This document shows, piece after piece, positions 8,326-17,139 of a stretch of 64,000 nt of DNA; positions within the stretch are counted from its first letter, which is position 1, and every line of letters starts with the position of its first letter. The DNA is taken from contig CAWFXP010000009.1 in assembly GCA_963819905.1 (NCBI GenBank), forward strand, positions 833,048 through 897,047, given 5' to 3'. This DNA comes from CAWCQC01 sp963819905 (lineage in GTDB: Bacteria; Actinomycetota; Thermoleophilia; Gaiellales; Gaiellaceae). The notes under the pieces were generated by a model. It ran no database searches. It was given only the letters and a program-made list of their open reading frames with translations, and was not told the origin of the DNA. Both the position numbers and the translations under genes were made by a program.

Positions 8326-9656
8326 CGCTCCACCTCCGCGGCGAAGAGGCGGCGCTCGCCGTCGATGCCCTTGAGCGTGTAGGCCCCGCGATCCTCGAAG
8401 CGGATCGCCGCACCGGCCACGATGTCCGGAACGACGCTCGACACGTAGATCTCCCCTGGACCGGATGCCGCCTGTATGCGCGCCGCAACGTGCACCGCAA
8501 TGCCGCCAAGGTCCTCGCCGATCAGTTCGCACTCGCCTGTGTGTACGCCCGCCCGCAGCTCGAGACCGAGCAGACGGACGGCATCGCGGGCAGCCGCGGC
8601 GCACCGGATCGCGCGCGTCGGGCTGTCGAAGACGGCGAAGAAGCCGTCGCCGATCGTCTGCATCTCACGCCCGCGAAACCGCTCGATCTCGCGCCGCACG
8701 AGCTCACGCTGATCCTCGAGGAGCTCCCGCCAGCGCCGGTCGCCCATCTCCGTCGCTCGTTCCGTCGAGCTGACGATGTCGGTGAACAGGAGTGTCGTCA
8801 GGATCCGCTCCGGCTCCGGGGCGGCCCGCGCCCCCGTGACGAACTCCTCGATCTCTCCGAGCACGGGATCGGCGTTTCCGGCCCAGGGCCAGTGATCCGC
8901 GCCGGGAACCTCGACCAGGCGCGCGCCCGGGACCCCTTCGGCCAGATAGCGGCCGTGCGCGACGTCAACGAGCGGGTCGTCGGTGCGGTGGAGGACGAGC
9001 GTGGGCGCCGTGATCGCGGGCAGGGAGGCCCGAACGTCGATGCCGGTGTTCATCCGCATGAGCGTCGTCGCCATCCCCGGGCTCGCCGACAGGCGAACGA
9101 GCCGTGCAAACCACGCCCGGTAGCGCTCGTCGGCATCGGCGACGAGAAGCTCGGCGCCCGCGCCGCTGCCCCAGGCGTCCTCCGAGGCCGAGAGATAGAG
9201 CTGGATCGCAGCGGGGCTCCAGCCCCACGGATACTCCTCGTCGGCCGTGAACTTCGCGAGCCCCGCGTAGAGGACGAGCCCGGCGACCCGCTCGGGCTGC
9301 TCGGCGGCCAGCGAGATGCCGAGCGCTGCACCCTCGAAAACACCGAATACGACGGCGCGCTCCGACCCGGCGGCGTCCATTACCGCGCGGATGTCGTCGA
9401 CACGCTCTGGCAGCGAGGCGTCGCCGACGACCGGGTCCGACAGCCCGGTGCCCCGCTTGTCGAGCAGGATCAGTCGGGAGAACGACGAGAGCCGGCGGAG
9501 GAAGCGGGCGAACGGCGGGTGCTCCCAGCTCCACTCGACATGGGACAGGAAGCCTGGAACGTACACGAGGTCGACGGGGCCGTCCCCGACCACCTGGTAG
9601 GCGATGTTGACCCCGCCGCTTCGCGCGTAGCGGGTTTCGGGCAGCCCGCCGCTCAT
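8322..9656 (-). CDS. Alpha/beta-hydrolase-like domain fused to class III adenylate/guanylate cyclase
   Basis: 444 residues. Residues about 10-270 form an alpha/beta-hydrolase fold (VYVPGFLSHVEWSWEHP, then LDKRGTGLSDP). The nucleophile elbow reads G-V-F-E-G, with Phe where Ser is expected, so hydrolysis is unlikely; the late His (VPGADHWPW) remains. Residues about 285-440 are a class III cyclase with FTDIVSST and IGDGFFAVFD metal-binding motifs. The position usually holding the transition-state Asn is His (AVHVAARI), and the usual purine-selecting Lys before the GDG loop is Gln (MQTIGDG). It lies between membrane copies E and C with 4-base overlaps on both sides, so it is an integral part of the operon. 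Product, cAMP or otherwise, is uncertain. Confidence 0.87.
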   Translation of the reverse strand: MSGGLPETRYARSGGVNIAYQVVGDGPVDLVYVPGFLSHVEWSWEHPPFARFLRRLSSFSRLILLDKRGTGLSDPVVGDASLPERVDDIRAVMDAAGSERAVVFGVFEGAALGISLAAEQPERVAGLVLYAGLAKFTADEEYPWGWSPAAIQLYLSASEDAWGSGAGAELLVADADERYRAWFARLVRLSASPGMATTLMRMNTGIDVRASLPAITAPTLVLHRTDDPLVDVAHGRYLAEGVPGARLVEVPGADHWPWAGNADPVLGEIEEFVTGARAAPEPERILTTLLFTDIVSSTERATEMGDRRWRELLEDQRELVRREIERFRGREMQTIGDGFFAVFDSPTRAIRCAAAARDAVRLLGLELRAGVHTGECELIGEDLGGIAVHVAARIQAASGPGEIYVSSVVPDIVAGAAIRFEDRGAYTLKGIDGERRLFAAEVER

Positions 9657-10824
9657 TCGGCCCTCTCCTGAGGGCGGAGCCAGAGCGACACGTGCGTGGG
9701 TCGCATCGTCTCGTGGACGACCGCGCCGAGATCCGTGCCGAGCGCGTCCAGGTCGACCTCGTCCCTGAGCCGCGCCGAGAAGGCCTCGAGCGTGGCAGCC
9801 GCGTCGTAGCGGCGCCGGTAGAAACGCCGGTCGACGATCCCCTGGATCCAGCCACGGGCAGGCCGGAAGAGCGCAGCCGCGACGAGCGTCGAGCCGGCGA
9901 TCGCGAGGTCGTTGCCGCGTGTCAGCGGGCTGAAGACCTCCTGGAGCGCGATCACGATCCCGAAGTAGAGGCCGGCGAGCAAGGCTGTGAGGGCTCCGTA
10001 GACGAGCGTCCGGCGGACGACGACGTCCAGGTCGTAGAGGTGATAGCGCAGGATCGCGATCCCGGCGGCGACCGGCAGGCTGGCAAGCCCTAGCGCCGCG
10101 AACACGGTCACGACCTCGTTCACCGTGTCGATCACGAAGAACGACGCGATGAACAGCGGCCCTGCCGCGAGGAACCAGCGGAGCTGCTGGCGCTCGACCG
10201 AGCCGCTCGTGCGGTACCGGACGATCACGGAGACGACGGCGAGCAGCAGCGCCAGCATCATCCCCAGCCAGGCCCAGTCACCGTACGTGAAGAGCGGAAA
10301 GTCGATCTCCACCGGCTTCTCGGCGCCCCTGACGGTCTCGAGAGTGCCCGGTCCCGCCGCGACGGCCGCCGACATGACGAGGATCGAGGCGGCCGCGAGC
10401 CAGGCCACCGCCCGCCATCGCGACGAGAGCAGGCGGCCGGTCGGAAACAGGAGGAGGAGAAACGTGCCGAGGCCGAGTGCGCCGAGCGGAGCGAGATCAG
10501 CCACCCAACCAGCCCAGGAGCCGCCGGGAAGCGTTCCGGGCGACTTCCGCAGCGCGTAGATGGAGTACTCCTGGCAGAAGAGCACGAGCTCGAACCCGAC
10601 GCCTGCCGCCAGGAAGATCCAGCCGACCCGGTTTCCGAACCGCCGTGAAACGATGAGCGCGCCGACCGCCGCATAGGCGAGGAAGGCGACGATCAGGGCG
10701 GGGTCTGCCGACCGCGGGAGCTCGGAGATCTCGAGCGTCCGCGTCGAGATCCAGAGGGCGAGATGCTCCGACCGCAAGGAGCACCGAGAGCGCGAACAGC
10801 CACCACGCGACCCGGCTGACTCAC
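9653..10824 (-). CDS. Tandem membrane sensor-like protein, copy E (two frame breaks near the N-terminus)
   Basis: About 389 residues if read through. Start taken at GTG 10824, overlapping copy F's stop (GTGA, 10821-10824). The N-terminal helix appears as VAWWLFALSVLLAVGA in one frame and continues as LALWISTRTLEISELP in another. Removing single bases near 10818 and 10768 restores one frame, and the total length (3n+2) agrees with two +1 insertions. From about 10760 to the stop the gene is intact, with [59 protein letters not shown] and the tail [20 protein letters not shown] to SLWLRPQERAE. The Arg pair in DVVVRRTL differs from the RIVNRT of most copies. Confidence 0.68.
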
Positions 10825-12007
10825 GCCCGTCTCCGTGCAGCCGGAGCCAGAGCGACACGTGCGTCGGCTGCATCGTTTCGTGGACGACCTCGCGCAGGTC
10901 GCCGCCGAGCGTGTCGAGGTCGACCTCGTCGCGCAGGCGAGCCGCCGAACGCTCGGAGGGTCGTCTCGGCGTCGTAGCGGTCGGCGGTAGAACCGGCGAT
11001 CGACGAACGCCTGAATCCCCCGGCGGGCCGGGCGGAAGAGGGCGGCGACGGCGAGGGTGGAGCCCGCGATGGCGAGGTCGTTGCCCCGTGCGAGCCCGCC
11101 GAAGACCTGCTGCAGTGCCAGCACGATCCCGAAGTAGAGCGCGGCGAGGCCGACGGTGGCGAGACCGTAGACGACCGCGCGGTTGACGATCCGGTCGATC
11201 TCGTAGAGGCGGTACTTGAGGATCGCGATCGCCATGGCCGCAGGGATCGTGCCGAGCACGGAGAGGTAGACGGCATCGGGCAGGCCCTCGAAGCCCGCGA
11301 CACCTCGCACGATCTCGGCCACAAGGAAGAACGCGATCACGAGCATGACCGACGCGAGTACCCACTTGATCTGCTCGCGTTGCTCGCGGTCGCGGCGGAA
11401 CCTGATCACAAGCGATGCGATCGCCGCGACGAGCATCACGATCAGGCCCGTCAGCGCCACGACACCGAACGCGAAGTTGAGCGCGGCGTTGCCGATGGGA
11501 TTGTCCGTCCCCGCCAGCGGCTCCTCGAGCGGGCCGGGCGGGAAGATGGACAGTACCGCGGACGCGAGCCAGCCAAACGACAGCGAACGGTATGAGGGGG
11601 CGCCAGCGCGGCGAGGGGAGGGAGCCGTCGGGAAAGAGGAGCGCCACGACGAGGAGGAGCACCAGCCCCACTGGCCATGTCCAGCCAAGGGCAAGCGTTA
11701 CGGCGACCGCCCCGGGAAGCGAGCGATCGACGGCCAGCTCGGCATAGGCTCCGACTGCGTTCGCGAGCATCATGAGTGCAGGAATGGCCAGGAAGAGCCA
11801 GCCGATCGGATTCCCTGGCCGTCGGGATGCGACAGTCGCGCCGACCCACGCGAACGTCAGAAACACGACTCCGGCGACCGTGAAGGTCGTGATCGTGCTG
11901 CGGTCGATCTGACCAGCCAGACCTCCCATGATGGCCGTGGCGATCCCGAGCCCGACCACGAACGTGAAGAGCGACCAGGCCAGCCCCGCAGCGCGCCGCC
12001 GCGTCAT
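10821..12007 (-). pseudogene. Tandem membrane sensor-like protein, copy F (multiple frame breaks)
   Basis: The start ATG at 12007 overlaps copy G's stop (12004-12007). The opening (LAWSLFTFVVGLGIATAIMG) and loop (ATVASRRPGNPIGWLFLAIP) are normal. At 11567-11574 a tandem AGCCAGCC (GGCT twice on the coding strand) shifts the frame; removing one unit gives VVWLASAVL. Further single-base insertions are visible near 10980 (before RYDAETTLRAF) and near 10945 (before ARLRDEVDLDTL), and the last codons also disagree with the stop frame. The core [13 protein letters not shown] and ALYFGIVLALQQVFGGLARG blocks are preserved. The gene is either decayed or strongly affected by sequence error; coding bias across it is still strong. 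Confidence 0.6.
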
Positions 12008-13302
12008 TGGACATCCTCCCGATTGCGCAGCCAGATGGATACGTGAGCGGGTTGCAACGTCCTGCGGACGACGGTGCCGAGCTCGCTGCCGAGCGCGTCG
12101 AGATCGATCTCGTCGCGCATGCGAGCGTTGAACGCCTCGAGCGTTCTGGCCGCGTCGTAGCGGCCCCGGTAGAAGCGTCTGTCGACGAACGCCTGGATCC
12201 GGGCTCGGGCAGGGCGGAAGAGGGCGGCGACGGCGAGGGTCGAGCCTGCGATCGCGAGGTCGTTTCCGCGCGTGAACCCGCTGAACGCCGCCTGAAGGCC
12301 GATCACGATGCCGAAGTAGAGTCCCGCCAGGAGCGCCGAGACGCCGCCGTAGACGAGCGTCTTGCGGACGACGACGTTGACATCCCAGAGCTGGTGGCGG
12401 ATGACCGCGATGCCGCAGCCGATCGGGATCCACGCGATCGCCACGACCACCACGGGCCACGACAAGTCGCTTGGAATCGCGAAGCCGATGACGATCAGCA
12501 CGACGGAGACCGCGAAGGCGCGAACCACGAAGCGCAGCTGCTCGCGCTCGTGCCCGGAGGAGCGTCTCAGGCGGAGGATCAGCGAGACGAACGACAGGAT
12601 CCCGGTGATCCCGACCACGGCCAGCGCTACGGCCGTCATTGTCTCTGCGCCGGGAACGCCGACCGGATTCTGGATCACGTCGAACTCGATGCCGTCCAGC
12701 CGTCCTTCCGTCAGAGCGGCGGAGGCGGTGCCGATCACGATCGCGGCCAGGATCACCCACACAAGCGGCCGCCAGCGGGCTGACGGCGGCTGCCCGTTCG
12801 GGAAGAGGAGGATCAGCAGCGTGAACGGCAAGGTCACCGCCGGGAACCAGAACCAGGTCTCGATCCACGCTGCGAGCTCGCCGCCGGGCGTACCCGGCCG
12901 CACGAGGTACGCGTAGACGGCGTACTCGTACGCCGCGAACCCCAGTGCGAAGAAGAAGGCCGTCCCCGTGAAGATCCAGCCGAGCGGGTTCTCGGGCTGG
13001 CGGCTCGCCACGAGCGCGCCGATCGGAAGCAGGGCAACCGTCATGATCAGGACAGTCGCCGTGCCCGCTACGTCCGCCGTGCGCCCCGCCTCGTCGGTGA
13101 GGGCGACGACCATGAAGACGAGCCCCACGCCGACGGTCGCCGCCGGCAGGATCCAAGCGAACGGCGCGAGGCGCGTCGGGATCGACCTACCATCCGCAGG
13201 AGGCGTCCGCACCGCGCGATTGTGACGCTCTTCGGCTGGTCGTGTCACATTCCCCCCATTCATGCATGGCGGACGTTCCGAAAGCGTTACGGCGACCGTC
13301 AC
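12004..13302 (-). CDS. Tandem membrane sensor-like protein, copy G (first gene of the operon)
   Basis: An intact paralogue of up to 432 residues. Several starts are possible: GTG 13302, ATG 13263 or GTG 13248. The last two follow or contain a run of six G that could act as ribosome-binding site, and I favour them because the extra N-terminal residues have no counterpart in other copies. The first helix is FAWILPAATVGVGLVFMVVA. The conserved loop is ALVASRQPENPLGWIFTGTA. The core has HQLWDVNVVVRKTLVYGGVS and LYFGIVIGLQAAFSGFTRGN, and the tail [20 protein letters not shown] ends in QPAHVSIWLRN. It heads the 13-kb operon and is divergent from the BTAD regulator. Confidence 0.78.
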   Translation of the reverse strand: MTVAVTLSERPPCMNGGNVTRPAEERHNRAVRTPPADGRSIPTRLAPFAWILPAATVGVGLVFMVVALTDEAGRTADVAGTATVLIMTVALLPIGALVASRQPENPLGWIFTGTAFFFALGFAAYEYAVYAYLVRPGTPGGELAAWIETWFWFPAVTLPFTLLILLFPNGQPPSARWRPLVWVILAAIVIGTASAALTEGRLDGIEFDVIQNPVGVPGAETMTAVALAVVGITGILSFVSLILRLRRSSGHEREQLRFVVRAFAVSVVLIVIGFAIPSDLSWPVVVVAIAWIPIGCGIAVIRHQLWDVNVVVRKTLVYGGVSALLAGLYFGIVIGLQAAFSGFTRGNDLAIAGSTLAVAALFRPARARIQAFVDRRFYRGRYDAARTLEAFNARMRDEIDLDALGSELGTVVRRTLQPAHVSIWLRNREDVQ

Positions 13303-13306
13303 GGCG
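13286..13306. promoter_or_regulatory. Direct repeat between the sensor operon and the BTAD regulator
   Basis: GTTACGGCG (13286-13294) is followed by GTCACGGCG (13298-13306), an 8-of-9 direct repeat with a 12-base period, about 18 bases upstream of the regulator's ATG. SARP/BTAD winged-helix proteins typically bind short direct repeats spaced by about one helical turn, so this is a plausible autoregulatory operator for both divergent transcripts. It overlaps the longest possible start of copy G. No convincing -35/-10 pair was found here. Confidence 0.35.
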
Positions 13307-13323
13307 CTACACTCGTTGCTCTA

Positions 13324-16086
13324 ATGGCCCGGCTCACGATCTCGCTCCTCGGGTCTCCGAGGATCGAGGTCGACGGCGTGCCGATCGCCGTCGACACCCG
13401 GAAGGCCGTCGCGCTGCTCGCGTACCTCGCGGTGACGGGAGAGCGCAAGAGCCGCGACACGCTGGCGTCGTTTCTCTGGCCGGACTACGACTCGGAGCAC
13501 GCACGCGCGGCGCTGCGGCGCACGCTCTCGGCGCTCGGCAAGGGGCTCGGCGGCGAGTTCCTCGAGATCGACCGAACCGCGATCGCGCTCGATCCGGCAG
13601 ACGCCTGGCTCGACGTGGCCGATTTCCGCCGGCTTGCGGCGGAAGGACAGGACGCGGAGGCGGCGGAGCTGTACCGGGGCGACTTCCTCGCCGGCTTCGG
13701 GCTGCGCGACAGCCTGGAGTTCGACGACTGGCAGTTCTTCGAGGCGGAGACCCTCAAGCGGGACTTCGCGGGCGTGCTCGAGCGCCTCGCGCGGGTAGAG
13801 GCCACGGCCGGGCGCTTCGACGGCGCCGTCGAGCTGACGCGCCGGTGGCTCGCGCTCGACGAGCTCCAGGAACCCGCCCACCGGCTCCTCATGGAGCTCT
13901 ACGCCCGTTCCGGCCAGCGCTCGGCAGCGCTTCGCGCGTATCAGGAGTGCGTCCGTGTGCTCGAGAGCGAGCTCGGGGTCGCACCGCTCGAGGAGACGGC
14001 GGAGCTGGCCGAGGCGATCAAGGCGAACGCCGTACCGGTCGTCTTGCCCCGACCCACGACTCCGCTCGCCCCGGAAAGCCCGGGCTCCCCGGCGCCGCCC
14101 GGTCTTCCCCTGGTGGGTCGGGAGGCCGAACGGCGCGCGCTCGGTGACGCTCTGGCGGCGAGCGCATCCCACGGCCGCGTCGTGATCGTCGAAGGAGAGG
14201 CCGGTATCGGCAAGACGCGGCTCGTCGAGGAGCTTGCCGAGCGAGCTGCCGGAGCCGGCGTCGCGACCGCGGTCGCGCGTTGCAGCGAGACGGAGTCGAC
14301 GCTCCCCTACGGGGTCGTCGCAGACGCGATCCGCGACGCCCTGGCAGGGTCGTCGGCACCGGGTCTCCTCGCCTCGCTGCCCTCCCACTGGCGGGGAGAG
14401 GCTGCCCGCCTCGTTCCGGAGCTCGGGGAGGGGCCGCCGGCTGCCGACGGCCCCGGCGCTCGCACGCGGTTCATCGACGGGCTCGACCGAACGCTGGGCG
14501 CGCTCGCTGGCCTCGTCGTCGTGGACGACGCCCACTGGATCGACGAGGGGTCACTCGACGTCCTCGCGCACCTGGCGCGGAGGTTGCACGACAGGTCGCT
14601 CTGCCTCGTACTGACGTGGCGGCCCGAAGACCTGCCGGCCGGGCACGGGCTGGAGCGGCTCGTCGCCGACGCGCAGCGAGAGAGGACGCTCACGACCGTC
14701 CGGCTGGCGCGTCTCTCGCGGGACGACGTCGCCGAGCTCGCGACGGTGGCCGGTGCGTCCGATCTCTCCGAGCGCCTGTTCGAGGAATCGGACGGGCTGC
14801 CGTTGTTCGTCGTGGAGTATCTCGCAGCAACTGCGGATCTCGAGGCGGGCGAGTGGAAGGTCCCGAGCACGGTTGCCGGGCTGCTGAGCGCGCGCGTCGA
14901 CACGGCGGGCGAGACCGGGCAGCAGGTACTCACCGCCGCGGCCGTCCTCGGTCGCGCGTTCGACCTCGACACCGTTCGCGAAGTCAGCGGACGCAGCGAG
15001 GAAGAGGTGGTCGTCGCGCTCGAGGAGCTTGCCGGCAGGCGGTTGGTCGGGGAAGTTCCCGAGGGTTACGACTTTGCGCACAGCCGCATGCGCGAGCTCG
15101 TCTACGGAAAGACGAGTCTCGCTCGGCGGCGCCTCCTGCATCGCCGCGCCGCCGAGGCGCTGGCCGCCCGCGAGCGACGCAACCCCGGTGAGCAAGCCGC
15201 CGTCATCGCCGAGCACTTCCGCATGGCAGGACGCGAGAGCGATGCAGCCGCGTACTTTGCGGTCGCGGGCGAGCGGGCCCGCACCCTCTACGCGAACGTC
15301 GACGCCGTCGGACACCTCCGCTCGGCCCTCGCTCTCGGCCACGGTGAGCCCGCGATGCTGCAGGAGGGGATCGGCGACGTTCTCGTCCTGCTGGCCGACT
15401 ACGACGCAGCCCTCGAGAGCTACGAGGCCGCGGCTGCGTCTGCCCCCGCAGACCACCTCGCCGCTCTCGAGCGCAAGCTCGGCACGACCTATCTTCGCCG
15501 GGGCGACTGGGAGGTCGCCGCCGCCCACTTCGAAGCGGCGAGCGTAGGGCTCGACGACCCCGCGGAGCGCTCGAGGCTCTTCGCCGACCGGAGCCTCAAC
15601 GAGCACCGGCGAGGAAACGAACAGCCGGCGCTCGAGCTCGCCGACGAGGCGCTGCAGCTGGCCGAGCAGGCCGGAGACGACGCGGCGCTGGCTCAGGCCC
15701 ACAACATCCTCGGCGTGCTCGCGTCGAGCCGTGACGACGCCGGCGAGGCCCGTCGCCATCTGCAGACGAGCATCGCTCTCGCCGACGCTCTCCCGGACCC
15801 GGCGGCGCGGGTCGCCGCTCTGAACAACCTCGCGCTCGTCGAGCGGACGGCCGGCAATCTCGACGACGCGCTCGGGTTGACGGAGCAGGCGCTCGACCTG
15901 TGTGCGTCGCAGGGCGACCGCCACCGGGAGGCTGCACTCCACAACAACCTCGCCGACATCCTGCACGCGGCCGGCCGCGAGCAGGAAGCGATGGAGCATC
16001 TGAAGCTCGCCGTCTCGGTGCTCGCCGAGATCGGCGGAAGCCCGGACGAAACGCCGCCGGGCATCTGGACGCTCGTCGAGTGGTGA
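13324..16086 (+). CDS. AfsR/SARP-type transcriptional regulator: winged helix, BTAD, AAA ATPase, TPR
   Basis: 920 residues from ATG 13324, chosen because the conserved opening MARLTISLLGSPRIEVDG begins there. The winged-helix domain (about 1-95) is followed by a bacterial transcriptional activator domain (about 95-245, with ALRAYQECVRVLESELGVAP). The STAND-type ATPase has Walker A GEAGIGKTRLVEEL at about residue 300 and Walker B LVVVDDAHWIDEG at about 400. The C-terminal third (650-915) is made of tetratricopeptide repeats (ALAQAHNILGVLASS, RVAALNNLALVERTAGN). Such proteins couple ligand sensing on the TPR/ATPase part to promoter binding. Being divergent from the membrane-sensor operon with almost no spacer, it is the obvious candidate regulator of it. 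Confidence 0.88.
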   Translation: MARLTISLLGSPRIEVDGVPIAVDTRKAVALLAYLAVTGERKSRDTLASFLWPDYDSEHARAALRRTLSALGKGLGGEFLEIDRTAIALDPADAWLDVADFRRLAAEGQDAEAAELYRGDFLAGFGLRDSLEFDDWQFFEAETLKRDFAGVLERLARVEATAGRFDGAVELTRRWLALDELQEPAHRLLMELYARSGQRSAALRAYQECVRVLESELGVAPLEETAELAEAIKANAVPVVLPRPTTPLAPESPGSPAPPGLPLVGREAERRALGDALAASASHGRVVIVEGEAGIGKTRLVEELAERAAGAGVATAVARCSETESTLPYGVVADAIRDALAGSSAPGLLASLPSHWRGEAARLVPELGEGPPAADGPGARTRFIDGLDRTLGALAGLVVVDDAHWIDEGSLDVLAHLARRLHDRSLCLVLTWRPEDLPAGHGLERLVADAQRERTLTTVRLARLSRDDVAELATVAGASDLSERLFEESDGLPLFVVEYLAATADLEAGEWKVPSTVAGLLSARVDTAGETGQQVLTAAAVLGRAFDLDTVREVSGRSEEEVVVALEELAGRRLVGEVPEGYDFAHSRMRELVYGKTSLARRRLLHRRAAEALAARERRNPGEQAAVIAEHFRMAGRESDAAAYFAVAGERARTLYANVDAVGHLRSALALGHGEPAMLQEGIGDVLVLLADYDAALESYEAAAASAPADHLAALERKLGTTYLRRGDWEVAAAHFEAASVGLDDPAERSRLFADRSLNEHRRGNEQPALELADEALQLAEQAGDDAALAQAHNILGVLASSRDDAGEARRHLQTSIALADALPDPAARVAALNNLALVERTAGNLDDALGLTEQALDLCASQGDRHREAALHNNLADILHAAGREQEAMEHLKLAVSVLAEIGGSPDETPPGIWTLVEW

Positions 16087-16142
16087 GCGGGGCGCGGTGA
16101 AGAAGCGAAGCCGGGCCCGTCGTGCGGCCCGGCCTCGCTGAG

Positions 16143-16227
<85 letters not shown>

Positions 16228-16279
16228 AGGTGCCGGAATCTTACCGTTGACGCTGTCCGCCCGCCGCGCTACTCTGATG

Positions 16280-16293
16280 CGAACAGATGTTCG
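16280..16293 (+). promoter_or_regulatory. SOS box (LexA operator) of lexA
   Basis: CGAACAGATGTTCG is a perfect match to the Gram-positive/actinobacterial LexA operator CGAAC-N4-GTTCG and is palindromic except for the central bases. It ends 13 bases before the lexA start codon, so bound LexA would block initiation. This is direct evidence of LexA autoregulation. Confidence 0.9.
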
Positions 16294-16306
16294 TATCGGA
16301 GGGGGA

Positions 16307-16930
16307 ATGCTGACTCACAGACAGCAGGAGATCTACGACTTCGTCCTCGCGTACAGACGAAAGCACGGCTACCCGCCGACGGTGCGCGAGATCGGCGCCG
16401 AGGTCGGCCTCGCTTCGCCGTCGACCGTCCACGTGCACCTCGCGAAGCTCGAGCAGGCGGGCTACATCCGTCGCGACCCGACCAAGCCGCGGGCACTCGA
16501 GCTCGTCGGCGTCGACGGCTCGCCTCCCCGCGAAGCCGGTGGGGTCAGGGTTCTTCCGCTCGTCGGCGAGATCGCGGCCGGCGGACCGCTTCTCGCCGAG
16601 CAGAACATCGAGGACTACCTCGCCGTGCCCGAGCCGCTCTCGAGCGGAGACGACGAGTTCCTCCTGCGCGTCAAGGGCGAGAGCATGGTCGAGGCCGGGA
16701 TCATGCCCGGCGACTACGTCGTCGTCCATCGCCAGACGGACGCAGAGAACGGCGACGTCGTGGTCGCGCTCGCGGGCGACGACGAGACTGCGGACGAGGC
16801 GACCGTCAAGACGTATCACCGGGAAAGCGGGCGAATCAGGCTCCAGCCGGAGAACGCCTCGATGGAACCGCTCTACCCGGCGCACGTCCAGATCCTGGGC
16901 AAGGTCACCGGGGTGTTTCGCAAGCTGTGA
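16307..16930 (+). CDS. lexA: LexA repressor, SOS regulator
   Basis: 207 residues from ATG 16307, preceded by GGAGGGGGA. An N-terminal winged helix (MLTHRQQEIYDFVLAYRRKH, then PPTVREIGAEVGLASPSTVH) is followed by a linker and the S24 peptidase domain. The autocleavage region has the Ala-Gly pair in GEIAAGGPLLA. The catalytic dyad is the Ser of GESMVEAGI and the Lys of ATVKTYHRE. Length and domain order match actinobacterial LexA. It represses DNA-damage genes until RecA filaments trigger self-cleavage. An SOS box precedes it, and a zinc-ribbon gene overlaps its stop codon. Confidence 0.96.
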   Translation: MLTHRQQEIYDFVLAYRRKHGYPPTVREIGAEVGLASPSTVHVHLAKLEQAGYIRRDPTKPRALELVGVDGSPPREAGGVRVLPLVGEIAAGGPLLAEQNIEDYLAVPEPLSSGDDEFLLRVKGESMVEAGIMPGDYVVVHRQTDAENGDVVVALAGDDETADEATVKTYHRESGRIRLQPENASMEPLYPAHVQILGKVTGVFRKL

Positions 16931-17130
16931 CCGTCGCCATGCTCACCCGCACGCTGCTCACCCGCACGCTCGACGACGAGCTCCTCGGTGTCCTCCGGGG
17001 CGAGGACAACGCGTGCCTCGCCTGTGGGGAGACCGTCGAGTCGCAGACCGGGCGGTTCGAGTGCAGCGCCTGCGGATCGGTGCTGGGAGGGGAGGTGAGG
17101 CCGAGCGAGGAGCAGCGCGCGCTCGTCTGA
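16927..17130 (+). CDS. Small zinc-ribbon protein coupled to lexA
   Basis: A 67-residue protein whose GTG start overlaps the lexA stop (GTGA, 16927-16930); an alternative ATG lies at 16939. The only recognisable feature is a four-cysteine ribbon, CLACGETVESQTGRFECSAC, with two C-x2-C knuckles 13 residues apart, likely binding zinc. The N-terminal half (LTRTLDDELLGVLRGED) is probably helical. The overlap means it is translated with LexA and so under SOS control. I cannot assign a function; a DNA- or RNA-binding accessory role is inference. Confidence 0.7.
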   Translation: MTVAMLTRTLLTRTLDDELLGVLRGEDNACLACGETVESQTGRFECSACGSVLGGEVRPSEEQRALV

Positions 17131-17139
17131 CGGCCGCGG

